64,000 nucleotides of DNA, taken from the NCBI RefSeq assembly GCF_900130005.1, contig NZ_FQXP01000003.1:496001-560000 (forward strand), in the 5' to 3' direction. A program made the position numbers and the translations under genes. Each line of letters begins with the position of its first letter. Within the stretch, counting starts at the first letter, position 1. The notes below the pieces were generated by a model. The model was not told where the DNA came from, ran no database searches, and saw only the letters and a program-made list of their open reading frames with translations. The DNA comes from Clostridium collagenovorans DSM 3089. Lineage in GTDB: Bacteria; Bacillota; Clostridia; Clostridiales; Clostridiaceae. This document shows, in pieces, positions 33,304 to 41,383 of this stretch.

Positions 33304-34683
33304 GTGGGAGTTGTTAATTACATAAGAAAAGATTTATTTAATGATTCAAAATTTTACTCGACACTAGCAAGAATAGCACTACCTATAGTTATTCAAAATT
33401 TAGTTGCATCTTCACTTAATATGGTAGATACAATTATGATAGGCAGAGTAGGGGAAAACGAACTTGCAGCAGTTGGAATATCAAATCAATACTATTTATT
33501 GTATACGATTTTATTATCTGGATTATTTGCTGGATGTGGTATTTTCATATCACAATATTGGGGGAAAAAGGATTTATCTAATATAAAAAAGGTACAAGGT
33601 TTCGGATTATTAACAGGAAGTGTTTTTGCTTTAATATTTACTTTATTAGCAGTTGTTTTCCCAGAGAAGATTATTTCAATTTTTAATACAGATGCTACAG
33701 TTATAAACTTAGGAAGTAGCTATTTAAGAATTGTAGGACTAAGTTATTTCTTTAATGCACTGACAGTTGGATTTAGTACTGCTTCAAGAAGTATAGGAAA
33801 TAGTAAACTACCTATGAAAGTAAGTATAGTAGCATTAATAATAAATACAGTATTAAACTGGGTATTTATTTTCGGAAACTTAGGAGCTCCAGCTTTAGGA
33901 GTTACAGGGGCAGCTATTGCTACAACTATAGCTAGAATAGTTGAATGTAGTGTATTAATAGGATATATTTACATAACTAAAAATGAATTAGCTCTTAAAG
34001 TTAAAGAATTAAGTGGAATAACAATTGCATTCATAATGAATATAATTAGAACAGTTTTACCAACTATGTTAAATGATTTACTATGGGTATTAGGAACTAC
34101 TATGTATTCTATAGCCTATGGAAGATTAGGTGTACAATCAATGGCAGCTGTTCAAATATGTACAACTGTATATAATTTGTGCATGGTAGGTGGATATGGA
34201 ATGGCTCACTCCTCAGCTGTAATAGTTGGAAATGAGATAGGTAGAGGAAATGAGGAACGTGCTAAGGATTACTCTAAGAAGTTTGCATTCCTATCAATTT
34301 TGTTAGGGATAATTTTATGTATAATACTTAATATATCAGCTCCATACATAGTAACTATTTTTGATGTGTCAGATATAGTAGCGGTGTATGCTAGAGGTAT
34401 GATAGCAGTAATGGGAATTAACTTTTTAGTTAAGAGTTTTAACTTGATTTCAGTTGTTGGTATATTTAGAGGGGGAGCAGATGCTAAGTTTGCTTTAATT
34501 CTTGAGACATTAACAATGTGGACAATAGGTGTACCATTAACGTTTTTAGCAGCCTTTTACTTTAAGTTTGATATAAGAGTTGTATATGCAATGATAATAA
34601 TAGAAGAAAGTGTTAAAACCATTCCAATAGGACGTAGGTTATTTTCATTTAAATGGATGAAAAATGTAACTTTAAATAAATAA
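33304..34683 (+). CDS. MATE-family multidrug/Na+ efflux protein
   Basis: A 459-residue integral membrane protein with about 12 hydrophobic segments of the NorM/DinF-like MATE superfamily, which exports cationic drugs or metabolites using ion gradients. NMVDTIMIGRVGENELAAVG near residue 40 is a characteristic MATE stretch, and the second half repeats the pattern (GVQSMAAVQIC). Translation starts at GTG 33304 after AAGGGGG. It has an unusual inverted-repeat promoter and its own terminator, and appears monocistronic. The substrate is unknown. Confidence 0.9.
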   Translation: MGVVNYIRKDLFNDSKFYSTLARIALPIVIQNLVASSLNMVDTIMIGRVGENELAAVGISNQYYLLYTILLSGLFAGCGIFISQYWGKKDLSNIKKVQGFGLLTGSVFALIFTLLAVVFPEKIISIFNTDATVINLGSSYLRIVGLSYFFNALTVGFSTASRSIGNSKLPMKVSIVALIINTVLNWVFIFGNLGAPALGVTGAAIATTIARIVECSVLIGYIYITKNELALKVKELSGITIAFIMNIIRTVLPTMLNDLLWVLGTTMYSIAYGRLGVQSMAAVQICTTVYNLCMVGGYGMAHSSAVIVGNEIGRGNEERAKDYSKKFAFLSILLGIILCIILNISAPYIVTIFDVSDIVAVYARGMIAVMGINFLVKSFNLISVVGIFRGGADAKFALILETLTMWTIGVPLTFLAAFYFKFDIRVVYAMIIIEESVKTIPIGRRLFSFKWMKNVTLNK

Positions 34684-34684
34684 T

Positions 34685-34738
34685 AAAATAGCTGTGGAAC
34701 AATAAATAGTATTATTTTCCATAGCTATTTTTATTTTT
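34685..34738 (+). terminator. Intrinsic terminator after the MATE gene
   Basis: AAAATAGCTGTGGAA pairs with TTCCATAGCTATTTT (one G-T pair), followed by a T-rich tail TATTTTT. Confidence 0.8.
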
Positions 34739-34844
34739 AGATTAGAGCTATAAAGAAATAATATGGAAAACAAATTAAATATAAATAATATTATTTTAAA
34801 AAAAGTGATTTCAAAGCAAATAAATAAGAAAAACAAACTGTTAT

Positions 34845-34874
34845 TTGAAATAAATTGTCGTTTTATTGTATAAT
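34845..34874 (+). promoter_or_regulatory. Promoter of the deoxynucleoside kinase gene
   Basis: TTGAAA (34845-34850), 18 bp, TATAAT (34869-34874). The rest of the gap after the MATE terminator is plain AT-rich sequence. Confidence 0.65.
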
Positions 34875-34971
34875 AAAATGAAGGTATATAAATATCATGG
34901 AGGAATCAATCTTGAATGAATACAAAAATTTTTTTGAGCTAATAGAAAACAAAAGAAAGGAAGAAGTAATA

Positions 34972-35589
34972 ATGAATGCTATTATAATAGATGGGCCAGT
35001 AGGTGTTGGTAAAACTAGCTTAATGGAGATATTAGTTAGTGAATTTGGATATAAACCATTTTTAGAGCCTGTTTCAGATAACCCATTACTAGATAAATTT
35101 TATTATAATAGGAAAAGATACTCTTTCCCATTACAAATTTTCTTTTTAAATAGAAGATTTGCAATGCTTAAAGATGCTCAAGAATTAGATGGAACCATAA
35201 TGGATAGAAGTATATATGGAGATGTTATATTTGCACGAATGTTATGTGATGGTGGAGATATGGAAAAAGAAGAGTATGCATTATACAAAGAATTACTTGC
35301 AAATATGTTAGAACATGTACAAGCTCCTAAACTTATCATATATTTAGAAACAAGTGTAGATAAAGTAATAGAAAAAATCAAAAAAAGAGGAAGAGACTAC
35401 GAACAGGTAGTTGAGAGAGAATATTGGGAACAATTAAATAAAGAGTATAGAGATTATTTTAATTACTATAATATATCACCTATATTAAAAATCAATGTTG
35501 ATGACTTAGATTATGTAAATAATAATGATGATAGAAATTTTGTTATAAACTTAATAAAAAACAAGCTTGAAGAAATAAATAAGAAATAA
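34972..35589 (+). CDS. Deoxynucleoside kinase (dGK/dAK family)
   Basis: A 205-residue P-loop kinase that phosphorylates deoxynucleosides for salvage. P-loop GPVGVGKTS lies near the N-terminus, with the LEPVSDNPLLDKFY segment, the DRS motif in MDRSIYGD and an arginine-rich lid KKRGRDYE. The frame is open from ATG 34897 and a TTG at 34912 follows GGAGG, adding 20-25 residues. ATG 34972 after AAAGGAAG gives the N-terminus expected for the family, so I prefer it, but the longer form is possible. Whether it prefers dG, dA or dC cannot be read. Confidence 0.85.
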   Translation: MNAIIIDGPVGVGKTSLMEILVSEFGYKPFLEPVSDNPLLDKFYYNRKRYSFPLQIFFLNRRFAMLKDAQELDGTIMDRSIYGDVIFARMLCDGGDMEKEEYALYKELLANMLEHVQAPKLIIYLETSVDKVIEKIKKRGRDYEQVVEREYWEQLNKEYRDYFNYYNISPILKINVDDLDYVNNNDDRNFVINLIKNKLEEINKK

Positions 35590-35593
35590 AAGC

Positions 35594-35637
35594 TAATATA
35601 GAAAGAGAAAGTTTAGTAACTTTCTCTTTCTATATTA
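35594..35637. terminator. 20-bp convergent hairpin overlapping the end of the DUF503 gene
   Basis: A perfect 20-bp stem (35594-35613 with 35618-35637, loop TAGT) lies between the convergent kinase and DUF503 genes. Its right arm encodes the last residues of the DUF503 protein. T runs are weak on the plus side and better on the minus side. Confidence 0.75.
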
Positions 35638-35894
35638 ATAATTTCAGCTTCACAATTATCTTCAATGAAGGTTATTATATGCTCCATAGTAGAGTCAGCT
35701 ATTTTAGAGTTAGCACAAACTGATGCAATACATAATACAATACTTTGATGAATGTCTTGATTTTCAGATTCTATTATAGAAATATTAAACTTATTTTTAA
35801 GCTTTGCCATAATACTTTTTACCACCATTCTTTTTTCTTTTAAAGAATGAACAAAACTAGCTCTTAAAGTTATAGTCAAAATAAGAATATCCAT
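35613..35894 (-). CDS. DUF503 (YlxP-like) protein
   Basis: A 93-residue protein of the DUF503 family, related to Bacillus YlxP encoded in the nusA-infB region and thought to act near the ribosome. The start MDILILTITLRASFVHSLKE and KRMVVKSIMAKLKNKF are family-typical. An excellent GGAGGTG lies before the ATG. It stands alone here, not beside nusA. The last codons form one arm of the terminator hairpin. Confidence 0.85.
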   Translation of the reverse strand: MDILILTITLRASFVHSLKEKRMVVKSIMAKLKNKFNISIIESENQDIHQSIVLCIASVCANSKIADSTMEHIITFIEDNCEAEIINIERESY

Positions 35895-36158
35895 TTATAA
35901 TCACCTCCATAGGTTATCTTCAAATATATTATACTTAACTTTCTAATAAAATACTCATAGGAAATAAAAAGACTTTAAAAAAATATATAAATTAAAAAAA
36001 ATAATATAAAAAGCATTTTATTGTAATTTATGTAAAAGCATTATTAATATATATAAATAAAATAATAAATTAATAAAAAAATAAAGCTTTTGAAGAAAAC
36101 TTTGGTTATAATATTAATATAAGAGAAAAGAAATAAAAGTGTTAGTGTGGAGGAGTTT

Positions 36159-36605
36159 ATGGAAAAAAAAGTATATTTTAAACCTTCAAAGGAAGAAATA
36201 AAAAATAAGTTATCATATATGCAATACAAAGTTACTCAAGAAAATTTAACAGAAAAGCCTTATATTAATTTATATAATAATAACTTTGAAGAAGGTATAT
36301 ATGTCGATATAGTTTCAGGAGAACCCTTATTTAGTTCAAAGGATAAGTTAGACCTAGAATGTGGGTGGCCAACATTTAGTAAAGTTTTAATAGAGGATAA
36401 TGTTGTTGAAAATAATAATGAAGAAAAGAAAGTAGAGTTAAGAAGTAAAATTGCTGATTCACATTTAGGATATAAGGTATTAGATGAATCTCTAGAGGGT
36501 AATAGATTTTTATATTATATAAATTCTGCAGCTTTGAAGTTTATTAAAAAAGAGAATTTAAAAAGAGAGGGCTACGGAGAATTTCTAGAGTGCTTCAATG
36601 AATAA
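36159..36605 (+). CDS. MsrB-like protein lacking the catalytic cysteine (probable pseudo-enzyme)
   Basis: A 148-residue protein clearly of the methionine-(R)-sulfoxide reductase B family: YKVTQENLTEKPY, EEGIYVDIVSGEPLFSS, CGWPTF and ADSHLG, then INSAALKFI. In active MsrB the segment before INSAAL is RYC with the nucleophilic Cys; here it is LYY, so residue 120 is Tyr (TAT, 36516-36518). The His of HLGH is also changed to Tyr105. The second, recycling-type Cys68 in CGWPTF remains. ATG 36159 follows GGAGGAG. Reductase activity by the known mechanism is therefore unlikely. It could be a methionine-sulfoxide binder or a decaying gene, though the frame is intact. Confidence 0.85.
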   Translation: MEKKVYFKPSKEEIKNKLSYMQYKVTQENLTEKPYINLYNNNFEEGIYVDIVSGEPLFSSKDKLDLECGWPTFSKVLIEDNVVENNNEEKKVELRSKIADSHLGYKVLDESLEGNRFLYYINSAALKFIKKENLKREGYGEFLECFNE

Positions 36606-36705
36606 TAAAGAAAAAAGTACATGATTATGCAAATACATCTAGAAAATTACAAAGTAATGGTCTAATATAGATATTGTAATTATAATAATTTTAGAGGTGA
36701 ATGTT

Positions 36706-37260
36706 ATGAATGAAGTACTTTTAAATATAAAGAATAGACGTAGTGTGAGACGATACAAAAGTGAGCAAATAAAAAGAGAAGAATTAGATCAAATCTTAGA
36801 AGCAGCTATTTCAGCACCTTCTGCATGTAATGAACAGTCATGGTTTTTTACGGTGATACAAAATGCTGAGCTTATAGAAGAAATAAGCTCTAAGACACTA
36901 GAAGAGATGAAAAAAAGCCCAGAAGAATGGATTGTTAATATGGGAAACAAATGTAAATCTGTTTTTTATGGAGCACCTACTGTAATTGTTGTTTCAGGAA
37001 AAGATCAGGGCTATTCTCCTATAACAGATTGTTCAGCAGCAATTCAGAATATGCTTTTAGCAGCTGAAAGTTTAAATATAGGATCTGTATGGATTGGATT
37101 GACAGATCATTATTTTAAAACTCAACATAATTATAAAGAGATTTTGAATATTCCAGAGGGGTATAGTGCTTTTTACACTGTTGCACTTGGATATAAAATT
37201 GACAATAGGATAAAAGAAGGACCTAAAAAAAATAGAGAAGTATTTACTTTTATTGAATAA
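36706..37260 (+). CDS. Nitroreductase-family flavoprotein
   Basis: A 184-residue FMN-dependent nitroreductase-like oxidoreductase. RRSVRRYKSEQIKREEL and ISAPSACNEQSWFF at the N-terminus, and the IGSVWIGLTDHYF stretch, are typical. The ATG at 36706 is 7 bp after AGAGGTG; the in-frame GTG at 36697 is inside that site. It is transcribed alone, 100 bp after the MsrB-like gene. The substrate is not predictable; the class reduces nitro compounds, quinones or flavins with NAD(P)H. Confidence 0.88.
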   Translation: MNEVLLNIKNRRSVRRYKSEQIKREELDQILEAAISAPSACNEQSWFFTVIQNAELIEEISSKTLEEMKKSPEEWIVNMGNKCKSVFYGAPTVIVVSGKDQGYSPITDCSAAIQNMLLAAESLNIGSVWIGLTDHYFKTQHNYKEILNIPEGYSAFYTVALGYKIDNRIKEGPKKNREVFTFIE

Positions 37261-37368
37261 TTAAAGATAGATTTTGTATAAAGGCTTTTGTTAAATTTAA
37301 GAGGAATATTTCCTTTTTAAATTGCATAGCTTTCACTTGATAGCATAATAAATAAAAAGAGGTAGTAT

Positions 37369-38487
37369 ATGAAACAAATAGAAGTATCTACACCAAGTAG
37401 AATATGTTTCTTTGGTGAACATCAAGATTATTTAGGTTTAGAGGTCATAACACAAGCTATAAGTATAAGGTTTTATGCAGAGTTTAAAGAAAGAAAAGAT
37501 AATGTAGTAACAGTTAAGATAGGAAGCAGAAAATTTAATGAAGATACTGGAGAGGTTTATAATTGGGTAAACCATTATATAAATTTAAAAGAAGATATAG
37601 TTTATGAAAATAATAGAGATTATATCAAAAGTATTATAAATACCTTGAGAAAATCAGGATATTCATTAAATCAGGGTTTTGATATAAAGATGGTTTCGGA
37701 TATACCTGTTGGAAAGGGTATGTGTTCATCATCTACTATGATAATTGCTATAATAAAAGCTATATTAGAAGGAATAGAGTCACAGGATAAGGATAACAAA
37801 GAAAAAATAGCTTATCTTGGTTATATTGCAGAGGTTGAAGAATTTAATGAACCAGGAGGAATGATGGATCATTATGCTTCAGCCTTAGGTGGTATTTTAA
37901 ATTTAAAATTTTCAGATAAGCATCCACAAATTAATGAAATAGACTTTGAAATACCAGGAAAGTTTATTTTGTTTGATTCTTTACGTGATAAAGACACAAC
38001 TAAGGTACTAGCTTCAGCGAAAACTCCAATAGTGGAGGCAATTAAGGAATTAGAAAATAAGGGTGTTAGAAGTTTTAAAGATTTAATATATAGAGAAGAT
38101 AGAGACTATCTGATAGGTTTATTAAGTGAAGAAAAAAGAAAAAAAGTAATAGCCAATATAAGAAATTATTATATTTTAAAACAAGGAAAAAATTTATTAT
38201 CTAAAGATAGATTCTTACCAGAGGTTTTTGGTAACTTGTTAAAGGCTCACCATGAGAACTTAAGAGATGCACTTAATATTTCTACAAAGGAAATAGAGCA
38301 AATATTAAGTGTAGCATATGAAAATGGAGCTTTGGGTGGCAAGATAAACGGATCAGGTGGCGGTGGTTGTTGTTTTGTTTATGCTAAGGAAGAGGATTGC
38401 CAAAGAATTTTAAAGGCTGTTGAAGACCTTGGATATGTAGGGAAAATATTAAATCCAGATAGTGATGGATTAAGGGTGGAGAAATAA
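37369..38487 (+). CDS. GHMP-family sugar kinase (galactokinase-like)
   Basis: A 372-residue GHMP kinase. STPSRICFFGEHQDYLG matches the N-terminal GEHxDY signature of galactokinase-type sugar kinases, IPVGKGMCSSSTMI is the ATP-binding GHMP motif 2, and GGKINGSGGGGCCFVYA the C-terminal motif 3. It is expected to phosphorylate a free sugar at C1. The stop codon directly abuts the ATG of a nucleotidyltransferase gene, so the two form a kinase/pyrophosphorylase salvage route from free sugar to NDP-sugar. The sugar is unknown (galactose, glucuronate or an N-acetylhexosamine are possible). GAGGTAG precedes the ATG. Confidence 0.85.
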   Translation: MKQIEVSTPSRICFFGEHQDYLGLEVITQAISIRFYAEFKERKDNVVTVKIGSRKFNEDTGEVYNWVNHYINLKEDIVYENNRDYIKSIINTLRKSGYSLNQGFDIKMVSDIPVGKGMCSSSTMIIAIIKAILEGIESQDKDNKEKIAYLGYIAEVEEFNEPGGMMDHYASALGGILNLKFSDKHPQINEIDFEIPGKFILFDSLRDKDTTKVLASAKTPIVEAIKELENKGVRSFKDLIYREDRDYLIGLLSEEKRKKVIANIRNYYILKQGKNLLSKDRFLPEVFGNLLKAHHENLRDALNISTKEIEQILSVAYENGALGGKINGSGGGGCCFVYAKEEDCQRILKAVEDLGYVGKILNPDSDGLRVEK

Positions 38488-39216
38488 ATGAGGACTATTA
38501 TTTTAGCAGCAGGAAAAGGAAGTAGATTAAATTCTGATGAAGCTGATTTACCAAAGGTCTTAAGAGAAGTAAATAATAAGCCTTTAATTGAATATGTTTT
38601 ACATAACGTATCTTTTATAGAGAAGAAGGATACTTTTATAGTTGTGGGATACCAAGGAAATAAAGTTATACAGCATCTTTCAAAAGAATATAATTATGTT
38701 TTCCAAAGGGAGCAATTAGGCACAGGTCATGCGGCGCTAGTTGCTGAGAAAGATTTTGAGAATTATAGTGGAAATGTTCTTGTATTATATGGGGATATGC
38801 CCTTAGTTTCTAGTGATACTTTAAAAGAATTTATAAGTTATCATGAAAATCATAATTCTAAGTGCACTATTATGACTGGGATTTTTGAAACATCGCCAGC
38901 TTATGGAAGAATAATAAGAGATGAAAATAATAATTTAAAAGATATTATTGAAGAAAGAGACTGTACTGAAAAAGAAAAAGATATTAAAGAACTAAATGTA
39001 GGATTATATATTTTCAATAGTAAAATTTTATTTGAAGCTTTAAAAGAAATTAAAAATAACAACTCACAAAGGGAATATTATTTAACTGATGTTCCTAAAA
39101 TTGTATTATCAAAGGGTGAGAAGGTTCATATTTATATAAATAATAAAGTGCAAGAACTTTTGGGAGTAAACACATTAGAGGATTTAAAAGAATGTGAAAG
39201 TAATTTAAAACTGTAA
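38488..39216 (+). CDS. Sugar-1-phosphate nucleotidyltransferase, GlmU N-domain-like
   Basis: A 242-residue nucleotidyltransferase with the signature LAAGKGSRLNSDEADLPKVL (longer spacing than usual before PKVL), FQREQLGTGHAA and VLYGDMPLV with the metal-binding Asp. It resembles the uridylyltransferase half of GlmU without the acetyltransferase domain. It begins at the base following the upstream kinase stop (TAA-ATG) and is thus translationally coupled. Together they probably make a UDP-sugar from a free sugar. Nucleotide preference for UTP is inferred from GlmU similarity. Confidence 0.85.
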   Translation: MRTIILAAGKGSRLNSDEADLPKVLREVNNKPLIEYVLHNVSFIEKKDTFIVVGYQGNKVIQHLSKEYNYVFQREQLGTGHAALVAEKDFENYSGNVLVLYGDMPLVSSDTLKEFISYHENHNSKCTIMTGIFETSPAYGRIIRDENNNLKDIIEERDCTEKEKDIKELNVGLYIFNSKILFEALKEIKNNNSQREYYLTDVPKIVLSKGEKVHIYINNKVQELLGVNTLEDLKECESNLKL

Positions 39217-39382
39217 TGAAATAATTATATTTATTTTAAAAATAAGGTTTTAATATGTGGATTTGAATAAATATACAAAAAAAATTAGATTTTTCAAAAA
39301 ACTTTTGAAAAAGTATTTACTTTTCAGAAAATTTGGAATAAAATCTAATAGTAATATAAATTTAGAAAAGGAGGTTAGAAAG

Positions 39383-39484
39383 ATGACAAATTTAATAATC
39401 AACAGAAATTACAATGTTGTTAAATTTAATAAGTTTAATTATTCATCGTCTATACCTCTAAATAAAGAAGATAACTATATTTAA
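39383..39484 (+). CDS. Small ORF (33 aa) with strong ribosome-binding site
   Basis: A 33-codon ORF begins at ATG 39383, 7 bp after a near-perfect AAAGGAGG, and encodes a basic, Asn/Tyr-rich peptide without hydrophobic segment. TTTACT and TAAAAT (39316-39344, 17-bp spacing) could be its promoter, and a good terminator follows 52 bp after the stop. The complete transcription and translation signals argue for a real short gene. The function is unknown. Confidence 0.5.
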   Translation: MTNLIINRNYNVVKFNKFNYSSSIPLNKEDNYI

Positions 39485-39536
39485 GAAATTCTTTTATTAT
39501 GTAGTTATTAACTATCCATTTACGTATATGAGTTAT

Positions 39537-39568
39537 AGAGCATAGATGAATAATCTATGCTCTTTTAT
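39537..39568 (+). terminator. Intrinsic terminator after the 33-codon ORF
   Basis: AGAGCATAGAT pairs with ATCTATGCTCT around a short loop, followed by TTTATTTT. Confidence 0.75.
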
Positions 39569-39651
39569 TTTGCACTATATGGAATAAATTTACTCATAAG
39601 TGGATAAGTTCTTTTTTAGGGGAACAGTTTTGGAAAAAAGGGGGTTAATCA

Positions 39652-41382
39652 ATGAGATTATTTAAAAATTATATTTCAAAACATTTAAAGTTTTTAAGCA
39701 TTCCAATATTAGCTATGATAATAACCTTATCAATTGATTGTGTTTTTCCATTGTTACAAAAATACTTTGTAGATGAGATTATTCAAGGAAATAAAGCTAG
39801 TTTATTAGTTATGTTTTTCTGTATTTTTGTAGGGTTTGCACTGCTAAGAGGGGGCTTAGGATATATAAAAGAGTTCATGTTTGATAAGTTTTCCTTAGAT
39901 GTGTCTAGGGAACTAAGAGATGATATATTTAAAAAAATTCAAAGCTTTGAGTTTTCATTCTTTGATAAAAACAATACAGGAGAATTAATGTCTAGAATAA
40001 GTGAAGATGTAGACATAGTTTGGGAAACAATATCTTATGGTATAAGATTATTTGTGGAAGGTATAATTTTATTTATTATTTCCTCTACTTTAATGTTTTC
40101 AATGAGCATTAAGTTGACTATTGCATGTTTAGTTATTTTAGTTCCAGTGGCATTCTTAGGAATATCCTTTGAAAAAAAATTCTGGAATGTTTATTCTTCT
40201 ATAAGTGATCAAACAGCTGAAATCAACTCAATGGCTCAGCAAGATATAGCAGGAATAAGACTAGTTAAGGCCTTTGCAAGAGAAAAGCATGAGATTTCAA
40301 AATTCTTAAAGGTTAATCAGGATTATTATGATTTAAATATAAAGAAAGCTAAAATACTTAGTCAGTTTATCCCACTAATTGAGTTACTTACTAATTTAGC
40401 ACCAGTAGCTATGATTATATATGGTGGATTTTTATGTATAAAGCAAGAAGTAACAATAGGTACTTTAGTTGCGTTTAGTAGTTATATTTTAAACCTTTCC
40501 TTTTGTGTAAGAAATATAGGAGATTTAATGAACTTACTTTCACAAAATAAAGCTTCTTTAGATAAAATCTTTAAGATACTTTCTAGAGAATCTAAAATAA
40601 AAGCAAAGGATAAAGCATATAAACCAGAAAGTATAAAAGGGGATATTTGCTTTGAAAATGTTACTTTTAAATATGAAGAAGAAGTTGTACTAAAAAATAT
40701 TAATTTAAATATACCAGCAGGAAGTAGTGTAGCTATTATGGGTGAAACAGGCTGTGGTAAATCCACGTTACTTTCACTAATAGGAAGATATTACGATGTA
40801 CAAGAAGGAAGAGTTCTTGTAGATGGTGTTGATGTTAAAGAGTGGGATCTAGAATTTTTAAGAAACAATATGGCAGTTGTATTCCAAGATACCTTCTTAT
40901 TTTCAGACTCAATTAAGAATAATATTGACTTTGGATCTAATAAAAAAGAGGAAGAAATTAAGCAAGCTGCAAAGGAAAGCTGTGCTTATGATTTTATAGA
41001 AGAAATGCCTCAAGGATATGAAACCTTTGTAGGTGAAAGAGGATTAGGTCTTTCAGGTGGACAAAAGCAAAGATTATCTATTGCAAGAGCTTTAATTAGA
41101 AATTCTCCTATTCTAATTTTAGATGATGCGACTTCAGCCCTTGATATGGAAACAGAATTTAATGTTCTTAAAAATTTATCACAAAAAGAGAAAGTTGCTA
41201 CGACTTTTATAGTGGCACATAGAATCTCTGGTGTTAAAGATGCAGATATAATTTTATTTATGAAGGATGGAATGATTGTAGAAAAAGGAAATCACGAAGA
41301 ATTATTAAGTGAAAAGGGAGAGTACTACAATATTTACTGTCATCAATTTCAAGATTTAGACTTAATTCAGGAGGTGAGCTAA
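39652..41382 (+). CDS. Heterodimeric ABC exporter, subunit 1 (degenerate Walker B)
   Basis: A 576-residue half-transporter with six membrane segments (about 15-300) and an ATPase domain (about 335-570). Walker A is GETGCGKST and the signature LSGGQKQR is intact, but Walker B ends in LDDATSALD, with Asp instead of the catalytic Glu. That pattern marks the degenerate-site partner of heterodimeric multidrug exporters such as LmrCD or BmrCD. The second subunit starts 2 bp after the stop. AAGGGGG lies before the ATG. The substrate is unknown; drug, peptide or lipid export is plausible. Confidence 0.88.
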   Translation: MRLFKNYISKHLKFLSIPILAMIITLSIDCVFPLLQKYFVDEIIQGNKASLLVMFFCIFVGFALLRGGLGYIKEFMFDKFSLDVSRELRDDIFKKIQSFEFSFFDKNNTGELMSRISEDVDIVWETISYGIRLFVEGIILFIISSTLMFSMSIKLTIACLVILVPVAFLGISFEKKFWNVYSSISDQTAEINSMAQQDIAGIRLVKAFAREKHEISKFLKVNQDYYDLNIKKAKILSQFIPLIELLTNLAPVAMIIYGGFLCIKQEVTIGTLVAFSSYILNLSFCVRNIGDLMNLLSQNKASLDKIFKILSRESKIKAKDKAYKPESIKGDICFENVTFKYEEEVVLKNINLNIPAGSSVAIMGETGCGKSTLLSLIGRYYDVQEGRVLVDGVDVKEWDLEFLRNNMAVVFQDTFLFSDSIKNNIDFGSNKKEEEIKQAAKESCAYDFIEEMPQGYETFVGERGLGLSGGQKQRLSIARALIRNSPILILDDATSALDMETEFNVLKNLSQKEKVATTFIVAHRISGVKDADIILFMKDGMIVEKGNHEELLSEKGEYYNIYCHQFQDLDLIQEVS

Positions 41383-41383
41383 T

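Noticed and set aside
36159..36605. Selenocysteine (TGA) in the MsrB-like gene
   Set aside because: The codon at the nucleophile position is TAT, not TGA, and no SECIS-like hairpin follows it.
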